From an uncultured Pelagibacteraceae bacterium (GTDB lineage Bacteria; Pseudomonadota; Alphaproteobacteria; Pelagibacterales; Pelagibacteraceae): a stretch of DNA of 45,398 nt. Below are positions 9,370-16,888 of the stretch, one piece after another; position 1 is the first letter of the stretch, and each line of letters opens with the position of its first letter. Both the position numbers and the translations under genes were made by a program. The DNA lies in NCBI GenBank assembly GCA_902570545.1, contig CACFYO010000004.1, positions 1-45,398 of the forward strand, in the 5' to 3' direction. The notes under the pieces are model-generated. The model saw only the letters and a list, made by a program, of their open reading frames with translations. It did not search any database and was not told where the DNA came from.

Positions 9370-10428
9370 TTAAAAACAAACAATGTGGTCAATGTGAATT
9401 GGTCGTTTAATACCAAATTTTTCGTCTATTTCATGCTGGTGAATATGGTGTGAATGAACAAATACAGGAATTTGTAACTCACTTGGTGTTTTTAAAGTAT
9501 AAATAAAATTTGTTCCTCTAAATTTACGATCAACGACTTCTAATTTTAAATTACTTTTATCATCATGTTCTAAATCTTCTGGTTGTAGTAAAAGTTTTAC
9601 CTCTGAACCATTTGGATAATGTTTAACAAAATTACCTTTAATTGTTCCAAGATCTTTATTTTCTAAACTATTTTCGCTTGTAACTTTTGCAGGAATTAAA
9701 ATTCCTCTATTTAAAAAATTTACAACTTCTACTGAATTAGGAAAATGATAAACATTATAGGGATCATCAAATTGTTTAAGTTGTTTATTTAATATTATTC
9801 CGCATTTACTTCCCAAGTAAAACGCTTCGTATGAATCGTGTGTTACAATTATAGTTGTTATTTTGGATTTACTTAATAATTGTTTTAATTCAACTTGAAT
9901 TTCTTCTTTAAAGCTTTGGTCAACATTGGACAATGGCTCATCTAATAATAATAAGTCTGGATTCGAAACTAAAGCTCTTGCTAGTGATGATCTTTGCGCT
10001 TCACCGGCACTTATCTCATGTGGATATTTATTTAATATTTTTTTTAAATTCAAAAATTCTACTATTTCTTTTGCATTTATTTTAATTTTTTTTTTATTTT
10101 TTTTTTCTGTACCAATTAATATATTTTTTTCAACATTGTAGTGTGGAAATAAACTATTGTCTTGAAAAGCAAGTGAAATATTTCGGTCCTCTGGCTCAAT
10201 GTGAATTTTTTTTGAAGATATAGTTTTATTATTGATAATTATTGAACCATTATTAATCTTTTCTAATCCCGCGATTGTTCTCAAAATCGTAGTTTTTCCT
10301 ATTCCTGAAGGTCCTAGAAGACAAATAATGTCTCCTTCGTTTTGAACTGAAAAAGACACATTTTTAACTTTTGTTTTTCCACCAGCTTTGAAATCAACGT
10401 TATTTACTTCTAAAAAGTTATTAGCCAT
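9370..10428 (-). CDS. fbpC: Iron(III) ABC transporter, ATP-binding protein
   Basis: A 352-residue ABC ATPase. Walker A is GPSGIGKTT at 39-47, and Walker B LLLLDEP precedes a D-loop SNVD. The signature is the unusual ISAGEAQR in place of LSGGQQQR. A C-terminal regulatory domain follows, with a His-rich stretch HSHHIHQHEID near the end, as seen in FbpC/FutC-type iron importers. It overlaps the permease gene by 8 bases and completes the transporter with the permease and binding protein upstream. It energises uptake of ferric iron from the periplasm. The family call comes mainly from the neighbouring FutA-like binding protein; other metal or polyamine importers have similar ATPases. Confidence 0.88.
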   Translation of the reverse strand: MANNFLEVNNVDFKAGGKTKVKNVSFSVQNEGDIICLLGPSGIGKTTILRTIAGLEKINNGSIIINNKTISSKKIHIEPEDRNISLAFQDNSLFPHYNVEKNILIGTEKKNKKKIKINAKEIVEFLNLKKILNKYPHEISAGEAQRSSLARALVSNPDLLLLDEPLSNVDQSFKEEIQVELKQLLSKSKITTIIVTHDSYEAFYLGSKCGIILNKQLKQFDDPYNVYHFPNSVEVVNFLNRGILIPAKVTSENSLENKDLGTIKGNFVKHYPNGSEVKLLLQPEDLEHDDKSNLKLEVVDRKFRGTNFIYTLKTPSELQIPVFVHSHHIHQHEIDEKFGIKRPIHIDHIVCF

Positions 10429-12049
10429 TATTCTCTTTTAAAATATAATTTGACGTTATTGTAATAAAAAAGGCAGCAATTAAAATTAAAAATAATGATG
10501 GTACCGCTGCTGCTTCAAGCATATCCTCTGAGGCTGAGATATAAGCAGTAGTTGCAAATGTTTCAAAGTTAAATGGGCGTAAAACCAAGGTAATTGGCAA
10601 TTCTCTAATTATTTCAAGAGATATTAAAATAACTACAAATAATAATGAATTTCTCAAATATGGCACATGAATATTTAGAAATGTTTTTCTTTTTGAATAA
10701 CCAAGAAGATATGCACTCTCATCAACTGAAACGTTTATTTTTTCATATCCTGATTTTATTCCATTGAAAGCTAGTGAGTAAAAACGAACAAAATATACAA
10801 TAACTAAACCTAAAATAGATCCAATAAATAATTTTTTAATTGATAAAAAACCTAAAGATTTAATTATATTCTCATCAAACCAGGCGATAAAGGTTATAAA
10901 AGCGACAGCTAAAATAACACCAGGTATGGCGTAACCTGAAATCGACAGTGTGGATAAAAAATTTAATGTTTTATTTCTTGAAACTCGATTTCCATAATTT
11001 GAAATCAGAGCAAATGTTATTAGAACTAAGCTGGATAATCCAACTAAATAAAGTGTGTTTAACAAAAGATTAATTACATTTATGTCAAAGAAATTTTCTG
11101 GAAATTTTATTGTCCAATAAAGCATTTGTCCCAATGGAAATAGAAAACTTATAAAGAACAATAAAAAACAGAATAAAAAGGCAAAAAAAGAATTTGTTCC
11201 AGAAAGTTTTATTTTTTCTTTTTGTTTAAAAGCACCTCTTGTATCCAAATGATATTTCGCTTTTTTTCTAGATAGGTTTTCAGTCAGAAAAAGAATAAAT
11301 ATAAATAACAAAAGAAAAAATGATATTCTATTAGCAAAAGCTAAATCATCAAAAGTTATCCAAGCATTATATATACCTGTTGTTAGTGTATTAACTGAAA
11401 AAAAATCTACTGCCCCAAACTCTGCTAGTGTTTCCATTGCAACTAAAGAGAGACCAGCAACTATTGCAGGTCTAGCAGCTGGTAATATTATTGAATAAAA
11501 AGATTTAAATTTTGAAAAACCTAAATTTTTTCCAAGGTCTATTAAATTTTGTGATTGATATAAAAAAGAAGATCTTGCAAGAATATAAACATAGGCATAA
11601 AGAGAAAATGAAATAGATAATATTAAACCAAACATTCCATCAAACTTTGGTATACTTTTATTGTACTCACCTTCACCAAATAAAGTCTTTAATATTGTAA
11701 ATGCAGTGCCATAATTGTCAAAAAATGCAAATAAAGAGTATGCATAAATATAGGGTGGTATAGCAAAAGATAAAATTAATGCCCATTTAAAAAAGTTAAC
11801 TCCTGGAAATTTGTAAAAAGAGACTACGTAAGCAGATCCAACACCTAGAAAAAAAGTTAGTATTAAGACACCAACTAGAAGTGACAAAGAATTAAAAATA
11901 TATTCAAACAAAAAAGTTTTTTTAAGTATGTCAAAATATCGAGAAGTATCTTCAAAAAAACTAAAAGAGACTGTCAAAATAGGAATTATAACAAGTAATG
12001 AAATAAGCAGAGAGCTTAAAAACCAGATATTAAATTTGTTTGTAAACAT
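10421..12049 (-). CDS. fbpB: Iron(III) ABC transporter, fused permease
   Basis: A 542-residue integral membrane protein with about twelve hydrophobic segments. It is built as two tandem permease domains, each with an EAA-type loop that docks the ATPase (LGKNLGFSKFKSFYSIILP, about residues 172-190, and ESAYLLGYSKRKTFLNIHVP, about 444-463). This two-domain architecture is typical of FbpB/SfuB/FutB ferric iron permeases. It lies downstream of the binding-protein gene, separated by the small Cys protein and a hairpin, and overlaps the ATPase gene by 8 bases. It should form the inner-membrane channel for iron delivered by FbpA. Confidence 0.9.
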   Translation of the reverse strand: MFTNKFNIWFLSSLLISLLVIIPILTVSFSFFEDTSRYFDILKKTFLFEYIFNSLSLLVGVLILTFFLGVGSAYVVSFYKFPGVNFFKWALILSFAIPPYIYAYSLFAFFDNYGTAFTILKTLFGEGEYNKSIPKFDGMFGLILSISFSLYAYVYILARSSFLYQSQNLIDLGKNLGFSKFKSFYSIILPAARPAIVAGLSLVAMETLAEFGAVDFFSVNTLTTGIYNAWITFDDLAFANRISFFLLLFIFILFLTENLSRKKAKYHLDTRGAFKQKEKIKLSGTNSFFAFLFCFLLFFISFLFPLGQMLYWTIKFPENFFDINVINLLLNTLYLVGLSSLVLITFALISNYGNRVSRNKTLNFLSTLSISGYAIPGVILAVAFITFIAWFDENIIKSLGFLSIKKLFIGSILGLVIVYFVRFYSLAFNGIKSGYEKINVSVDESAYLLGYSKRKTFLNIHVPYLRNSLLFVVILISLEIIRELPITLVLRPFNFETFATTAYISASEDMLEAAAVPSLFLILIAAFFITITSNYILKENNG

Positions 12050-12099
12050 AGAGATATTTGTAGTTTAAATGACCTATATAGTCTCTCTTAATATTTTTA

Positions 12100-12130
12100 A
12101 AAGTGCCTACGAAGGATGCATAGGCACTTT
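12100..12130 (-). terminator. Hairpin between binding-protein and permease genes
   Basis: A perfect 10-base inverted repeat, AAAGTGCCTA and TAGGCACTTT, has an 11-base loop. On the minus strand the second arm runs into TTTTAAAAATATT, a weak T-rich tail. It sits between the small Cys gene and fbpB, inside the iron operon. It may terminate part of the transcripts or protect the 3' end of the fbpA message, so that more binding protein than membrane subunit is made. Confidence 0.7.
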
Positions 12131-12142
12131 AATTAAGAAAAG

Positions 12143-12292
12143 TCAGATATTGAATACCTTTGAAATGTGCGGAAAATCTTTAGTACTTATCTCTGATAAT
12201 TTCCTTTTATTTATTCTTTTGTTAATTTTTTTACACTCCTCAGCACATGGTACGCATGCATTGGCTGATTTATTTAAATTAACTTCAGACAT
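12143..12292 (-). CDS. Small Cys-containing protein in the iron operon
   Basis: A 49-residue ORF starts at ATG 12292, 23 bases after the fbpA stop, and ends just before the hairpin. The frame is also open from an upstream TTG at 12325 that overlaps fbpA, but the ATG gives a cleaner start. Its main feature is a cluster ACVPCAEECKK with Cys13, Cys16 and Cys20 (CxxC plus one), followed by a basic middle. There is no signal peptide or membrane segment. I do not recognise a family. Its place between fbpA and the hairpin means it would share the abundant, Fur-controlled binding-protein message, so a metal-related role is possible but unproven. No clear ribosome binding site is seen. Confidence 0.5.
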   Translation of the reverse strand: MSEVNLNKSANACVPCAEECKKINKRINKRKLSEISTKDFPHISKVFNI

Positions 12293-12315
12293 AAATTTTT
12301 TTTTAACTTTCAATG

Positions 12316-13344
12316 TTACTTCCAACCAGCAGCTGTCATTACCTCTAGGGCATCAGCTTGCTTTGCTCCATAACTAGCAACACTTGTTGTTAGATCTTGT
12401 TTAAAATCTAAACCTAAGTTGTTCACTACCAATGGACTTGGTGAAACTCCAGCTATCATTGGAAACTCAAATGTATTATTTGTAAAGTGTTCTTGAGCTT
12501 CTGGTGATAATAAGAAATCAACAAGTGCAATTGCATTAGCTTTATTGGGCGCTCCTTTTACTAAAGCAGCACAACTAATATTCATATGTGTCCCTCTATC
12601 ATTTTGATTAGGGAAAAATGCTTTAACTTTTTTTGCAGCTTCCTGTTGTTCTGGACCTTTATTACCTGATAACATCAAAGCTAAGTAATAAGTATTTGCA
12701 ACAGCAATATCAGCTTCACCAGCTGCTACAGCCATAATTTGTGCTCTATCATTTCCTTTTGGATCTCTTGCCATGTTTGCAACAACTCCTTTAGCCCACT
12801 CACCTGCAGCTTTTTTTCCATTGTTTTTAACTAATGAAGCTACAAGAGATTTGTTATAAATATTGCTAGAAGCTCTAATTGCAATTCTGCCTTTCCATTT
12901 TGGATCTGCTAAACTCTCATAAGTTAAACCTGATAACTCAGCACCGCTTACTCTTTCTGGTGAGTAGTAAACAATTCTTGCTCTTTTTGCTACTCCAACC
13001 CAGTGTGTAGTCCTAAAACTTTTTGGTACAGATGATTTAATTGTAGATGAAACTAATCCTGATTGAGTCATTCCTTTTGCTTTAAACGCTCCACATCTTC
13101 CAGCGTCAGCTGTTATATAAAGATCAGCAGCAGAATCGGCTCCTTCTTCGATCATTCTTTTTTCTAAAGCACCAGCTTTACCATTGATTAAGTTTACTTT
13201 AATTCCTGTTGCCGTTGTAAATTTACTATAAAGTTCTGCATCAGCTTTATAATGTCTTGCATTAAAAATATTTACCTCATTTGCTATTGCAAAGGACGAT
13301 GCAAATAAGGATAAGATTAATGTGGAAATTGTCATTTTTTTCAT
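12316..13344 (-). CDS. fbpA: Iron(III) ABC transporter, periplasmic binding protein
   Basis: The 342-residue protein has a signal peptide at about residues 1-21 ending AIA. The mature part resembles FutA/FbpA/IdiA: NARHY near residue 28-32 and the tandem tyrosines Tyr219-Tyr220 in ANTYYLAL are the typical ferric-iron ligands of this family. It captures Fe(III) in the periplasm for the FbpB/FbpC importer encoded downstream. The start is set by a GGAG ribosome binding site about 4-8 bases upstream and by the signal peptide. A perfect Fur palindrome precedes it. In cultured SAR11 the homologous binding protein is known to be strongly induced by iron limitation. It is the first gene of the operon. 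Confidence 0.93.
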   Translation of the reverse strand: MKKMTISTLILSLFASSFAIANEVNIFNARHYKADAELYSKFTTATGIKVNLINGKAGALEKRMIEEGADSAADLYITADAGRCGAFKAKGMTQSGLVSSTIKSSVPKSFRTTHWVGVAKRARIVYYSPERVSGAELSGLTYESLADPKWKGRIAIRASSNIYNKSLVASLVKNNGKKAAGEWAKGVVANMARDPKGNDRAQIMAVAAGEADIAVANTYYLALMLSGNKGPEQQEAAKKVKAFFPNQNDRGTHMNISCAALVKGAPNKANAIALVDFLLSPEAQEHFTNNTFEFPMIAGVSPSPLVVNNLGLDFKQDLTTSVASYGAKQADALEVMTAAGWK

Positions 13345-13370
13345 ATATCTCCATCGTTTAGTTTTTATTA

Positions 13371-13399
13371 GTTATAATGATTTTGATAACTATTCGCAA
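13371..13399 (-). promoter_or_regulatory. Promoter of the iron-transport operon
   Basis: On the minus strand a -35-like TTGCGA (13399-13394) and a -10-like TATAAC (13376-13371) are spaced by 17 bases. The predicted start is near 13364, followed by a GGAG ribosome binding site (13352-13349) just before the fbpA ATG. The Fur palindrome directly abuts the -35. Confidence 0.6.
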
Positions 13400-13414
13400 T
13401 GATAATGATTATCA
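13400..13414. promoter_or_regulatory. Fur box
   Basis: TGATAATGATTATCA is a perfect 7-1-7 palindrome and equals the classical Fur consensus half-site TGATAAT around one central base. It continues imperfectly outward on both sides. It touches the -35 element of the fbpA promoter, the position expected for repression by iron-loaded Fur. Confidence 0.88.
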
Positions 13415-13455
13415 ATCGCATTAGTGACGCACCTAACGTTGAATTTATTGATATT

Positions 13456-14346
13456 TTAAGACTTAAATTCTGAGATTTTACTATAAAGAAAGTTTCTGAA
13501 GGTTGTCACTCTAGCTACATTTTTCAAAGATTCTGGAAAGACAAAGTGAGCCTCTGTAATCGGACCCTCAACGCTAGGTAGAACTTTAATTACATTTCGA
13601 GATAAAGAAACTAAATAATCTGGAAGAGCCGCAAGGCCTACACCACTTTCGACTGCTAATAGTAAACCCATAACGCTATTAACTTTCATAACAGGTTTTC
13701 TTTTTTTATTATCTTTTATTCCAAGTTTTAATGCCCAATCTGGGTTAAACACTGGTGATGGGGCTCCTCTACCAAATGATATAAAGTTATGCTTGCTTAA
13801 ATCATTAATAGATTTAGGCATACCATGTTTTTCAAGATACTTATTTGAGCCATATATATGGTAATTTATGTCCATTAGTTTTCTTTGAATATAATTAAGT
13901 TGTTTTGGTCTTCTCATAAATATTCCGATATCGGCTTGTCTTGTACTTAAATCCAACTCTTTATCGTCAAAAATTAATTCTATTTCAATTTCTGGATTTA
14001 ATTGCATAAACTCTTGAATTCTCGGGGTTAACCAGTGAGTACCAAAACTTCTAACAGTTGTAATTGTTAGTTTTCCGGTTGGTTTATGTTTTTGATCTCC
14101 TAAAGTTGTTTCAACTTCCTTAAGTTTACTGATAACTTCATGTGCAGTTTTATAAACATATTCTCCATTTTCTGTAAGCGTTAATCCTCTTGCATGTCTT
14201 TCAAATAACTTAACTTTTAAATCTTCTTCTAAAGATTGAATTTGTCTACTTATTGCAGATTGACTAAGATTTAATATTACAGTAGCACTAGTAAAACTAC
14301 CAGCTTCAGCTACTGCATGAAAAATTTTTAATTTATCCCAATCCAT
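13456..14346 (-). CDS. LysR-family transcriptional regulator
   Basis: The 296-residue protein has the LysR N-terminal winged helix-turn-helix at about residues 1-60 (KLKIFHAVAEAGSFTSAT, LNLSQSAISRQIQSLEEDL, LFERHARGLTLTENG). An effector-binding domain of normal length follows. Its start shares one base with the acuI stop, so it is translated together with acuI and folE. LysR proteins often control adjacent genes, but here the regulator lies inside the operon rather than divergent from a target. The effector cannot be told from sequence; acrylate-type compounds are a guess based on acuI. The fbpA promoter lies just downstream of its stop. Confidence 0.9.
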   Translation of the reverse strand: MDWDKLKIFHAVAEAGSFTSATVILNLSQSAISRQIQSLEEDLKVKLFERHARGLTLTENGEYVYKTAHEVISKLKEVETTLGDQKHKPTGKLTITTVRSFGTHWLTPRIQEFMQLNPEIEIELIFDDKELDLSTRQADIGIFMRRPKQLNYIQRKLMDINYHIYGSNKYLEKHGMPKSINDLSKHNFISFGRGAPSPVFNPDWALKLGIKDNKKRKPVMKVNSVMGLLLAVESGVGLAALPDYLVSLSRNVIKVLPSVEGPITEAHFVFPESLKNVARVTTFRNFLYSKISEFKS

Positions 14347-15350
14347 TATTTATTTACATCCACTAGAATTCTATTTTTTAGTTTTCCTTCAAGCATTTCT
14401 GGAAATACATTTAAAAGCTCCTCGAGCCCAACTGTTTTAATTGATTTTTCTATAATACTAAAATCTACTAGACTTGGTACTTCACCCCATACAAATTCTT
14501 TTCTTTTGTTGCTTACATTAACTGAATCTACGCCCCACAATTTTACAGCTCTAATATAAAAAGGAACTACAGAAGTATTTAATTTGTTAGTTCCACTTGC
14601 ATTACCACAGACAGCTACAATTCCTTTTAATCTTGTTTGAGATATTGCATTTGCTAAAATATTTCCACCGACAGTGTCAACAACACCATCCCAAATACCT
14701 TTACCAATTAATCTTGGTTCACCTTCAAATTCTTTACGATCTAAAACAGTTTTTGCTCCTAATTCTTTTAAATAATCAGCTTTTTCAGGTTTTCCTGTGA
14801 TTGCAGTTACATTACATCCCATTTTTGACAGAATATTTACTGCAACCATCCCTACACCACCAGTTGAACCTGTTACAAGGACATCGTTCACTTTGCTTTG
14901 TAGTAATAATTCTTCTTTTGCTTTTACTGCAAAGGCACATAACATAGCAGTAAAACCTGCTGTACCCATCATCATTGCTTGCTTTAAATCAATACCTGAA
15001 GGTTTCTTTATAAGAAATTCTTTTTTGACTCTTGCATATTGAGAGAATCCTCCGTGAAATAATTCTCCAACTCTGCAACCAGTAAGTATTACCTCATCAC
15101 CTTCTTTGAATTCATCTGACTTACTTTCTGCTACTGTACCTGAGAAATCAATTCCAGGAATCCTTGGAAACTCTTTTACTAATTTTGCACCATCTTTTAA
15201 AATCAAAGCATCTTTATAATTTAAATCAGAGTATTGTATTTTTACTAAAACCTCACCCTCGTTTAAAAAATCAAAATTTAATTCTTTAACTTCTTGAGAA
15301 AAATTTTCACCATTCTGGTTTACGACCAGGGCTTTGAAAGTTTCAGGCAT
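14346..15350 (-). CDS. acuI: Acryloyl-CoA reductase AcuI/YhdH family
   Basis: A 334-residue medium-chain dehydrogenase/reductase of the YhdH/AcuI group. It has the N-terminal quinone-reductase-like fold (YSDLNYKDALILKDG), GIDFSGTV, and the NADPH-binding motif TGSTGGVGM at 160-168. No structural-zinc Cys cluster is seen, as expected for the group. AcuI reduces acryloyl-CoA to propionyl-CoA with NADPH; in marine bacteria this detoxifies acrylate from DMSP cleavage. A DddP-like DMSP lyase at 25995-27230 makes this role plausible here. It lies between folE (13 bases upstream) and lysR (one shared base). Confidence 0.87.
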   Translation of the reverse strand: MPETFKALVVNQNGENFSQEVKELNFDFLNEGEVLVKIQYSDLNYKDALILKDGAKLVKEFPRIPGIDFSGTVAESKSDEFKEGDEVILTGCRVGELFHGGFSQYARVKKEFLIKKPSGIDLKQAMMMGTAGFTAMLCAFAVKAKEELLLQSKVNDVLVTGSTGGVGMVAVNILSKMGCNVTAITGKPEKADYLKELGAKTVLDRKEFEGEPRLIGKGIWDGVVDTVGGNILANAISQTRLKGIVAVCGNASGTNKLNTSVVPFYIRAVKLWGVDSVNVSNKRKEFVWGEVPSLVDFSIIEKSIKTVGLEELLNVFPEMLEGKLKNRILVDVNK

Positions 15351-15363
15351 GTATAATTAAACT

Positions 15364-15966
15364 CTATTTTGCAATAAATCGCAAATATCTATTCTGATAA
15401 CTAAGATCGTCTTTAAATTGACCTAAATAAAAATTAGTAACAGTTGTAGCTTGTTCCTTTTTAATACCTCGCATAGTCATGCACTGGTGAGTTGAGTCAA
15501 TTGTTACCGCAACGCCCTTTGCATCTAGTGACTCCATTAATGTATTTGCGATTTGGACTGTTAATCTTTCCTGTGTTTGAAGCCTTTTTGAAAAAACTTC
15601 CACAACTCTTGCAATTTTGCTGAGTCCAACAACTCTCTCATTCGGAATATAAGCAACATGTGCGATTCCAATAATAGGTGCCATATGATGTTCGCAGTGA
15701 CTTTGTACAGAAATATTTTTTTGAACTACCATATCGCTGTAACCTTCAACATCGCCAAAAGTTTTGCTTAAAATTTCTTTAGGATCCTCTTTGTAACCTT
15801 TAAAGTACTCTTTGAATGCTTTCGTAACCCTTTTTGGAGTTTCTAATAAACCTTCTCTAGATGGATCTTCACCTATCCATTTTAAGATTTTGACAAAGGC
15901 TTCACGTGCCTCTTCGTCTGTTACAATCTCAGTATTTTTGTTATTTTCGTTTTTTACTAATTTCAT
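15364..15966 (-). CDS. folE: GTP cyclohydrolase I
   Basis: A 200-residue protein of normal FolE length. The zinc ligands are Cys91 and His94 in QSHCEHHMAP and Cys162 in HQCMTMRG; the 71-residue distance between the cysteines equals that in E. coli FolE. It converts GTP to dihydroneopterin triphosphate, the first step of folate synthesis. Tetrahydrofolate is the C1 acceptor for the dehydrogenases and GcvT-type enzymes elsewhere in this window. It is the first gene of folE-acuI-lysR and is divergent from hisI across an 80-base gap that holds both promoters. Confidence 0.96.
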   Translation of the reverse strand: MKLVKNENNKNTEIVTDEEAREAFVKILKWIGEDPSREGLLETPKRVTKAFKEYFKGYKEDPKEILSKTFGDVEGYSDMVVQKNISVQSHCEHHMAPIIGIAHVAYIPNERVVGLSKIARVVEVFSKRLQTQERLTVQIANTLMESLDAKGVAVTIDSTHQCMTMRGIKKEQATTVTNFYLGQFKDDLSYQNRYLRFIAK

Positions 15967-16046
15967 GATGGGTTTTTATATATATAAATCCTTAAATTTA
16001 AAATATTTAATATATTCAGTAATATGTTAGATATTGCGACTTATAT

Positions 16047-16514
16047 ATGTTTAAAAAAAGAGAAAATGTCGCTGATATAGAGGAAGGTAACCTATTATCT
16101 CCAAAATTCGATAATGATGGTTTAATCCCTGTAATTACAACATGTGCAGAAACCAAAGAGATTCTAATGCACGGTTATATGAATGTTGAAGCTTTAAAAT
16201 TAACAATAGAAACGAAAGAAGCTCACTACTGGAGCAGGTCTAGAAAAGAGATTTGGCATAAAGGAAAAACTAGTGGGTTTACTCAAAAAGTAAAAGAAAT
16301 AAGAATTGATGATGACCAAGATGCAGTTTGGATTACTGTAGATATTGGTGATGGTGCAAGTTGCCATGTTGGTTACAGATCATGTTTTTATCGATCAGTA
16401 CCTACAGGGAAAATTGAAAATGGACGTAAAGTAGAAATGAAATTTGAAGAAGAAAAGAAAAAATTTGATCCAGAGGTTGTTTATAAAGGACAACCTAATC
16501 CTACTAAAATTTAA
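16047..16514 (+). CDS. hisI: Phosphoribosyl-AMP cyclohydrolase
   Basis: This 155-residue stand-alone HisI catalyses the third step of histidine synthesis, opening the adenine ring of phosphoribosyl-AMP. Visible family motifs are HYWSRSRKEIWHKG and SCHVGYRSCFYR, which supplies zinc ligands Cys106 and Cys113. The Asp-rich loop reads DDDQD at 88-92 where the classical form is DCDxD, so the first zinc-binding Cys is Asp89. I believe this variant occurs in other alphaproteobacteria, but could not check. The HisE pyrophosphohydrolase domain is absent. It shares one base with the next gene. Confidence 0.93.
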   Translation: MFKKRENVADIEEGNLLSPKFDNDGLIPVITTCAETKEILMHGYMNVEALKLTIETKEAHYWSRSRKEIWHKGKTSGFTQKVKEIRIDDDQDAVWITVDIGDGASCHVGYRSCFYRSVPTGKIENGRKVEMKFEEEKKKFDPEVVYKGQPNPTKI

Positions 16515-16888
16515 TGAGTGAGGCTCAAAAAAATGTTCTTGGAGAAGATCTTGAAGAATGTTCTAAAAATCCATTAACTGGTTGGTTCAGAGACGGTTGT
16601 TGTAACACAGATGAAAACGATCGTGGTTTACACACAGTTTGTGTAAAAGTTAACGATGAATTTTTAGAATGGTGCAAAGAGGCTGGTAACGATTTAATAA
16701 CACCTCACCCTGAATTTGGTTTTCCTGGATTGGTTGATGGAGATAACTGGTGTGTATGTGCCAGTTGGGTTGCAAGAGCTTTAGAGGCAGGAATTGGATG
16801 TTCTATATACTTAAAAAAAACTCATGTTAACACATTAAAGTTGGTACCAATTGAAACTTTAAAAAAATTTGCAATAGATCTTTCTTAA
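16514..16888 (+). CDS. DUF2237 family protein
   Basis: A 124-residue small protein matching DUF2237: NVLGEDLEEC near the start, GWFRDGCC, GLHTVC, GFPGLVDGDNWCVCASWVARALEAG. It has several conserved cysteines (in GCC, HTVC and WCVC) that could bind metal or form disulfides, but the family has no established function I know of. It begins with the last base of hisI and ends directly against the stop of the convergent ETF-QO gene. The C-terminal half, where a product affecting amount of enzyme would act, gives no further clue. No signal peptide. Confidence 0.85.
   Translation: MSEAQKNVLGEDLEECSKNPLTGWFRDGCCNTDENDRGLHTVCVKVNDEFLEWCKEAGNDLITPHPEFGFPGLVDGDNWCVCASWVARALEAGIGCSIYLKKTHVNTLKLVPIETLKKFAIDLS

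Noticed and set aside
12069..12377. Plus-strand 102-aa open frame
   Set aside because: It crosses the hairpin and lies antisense to the small Cys protein and the fbpA end; no ribosome binding site or recognisable domain.
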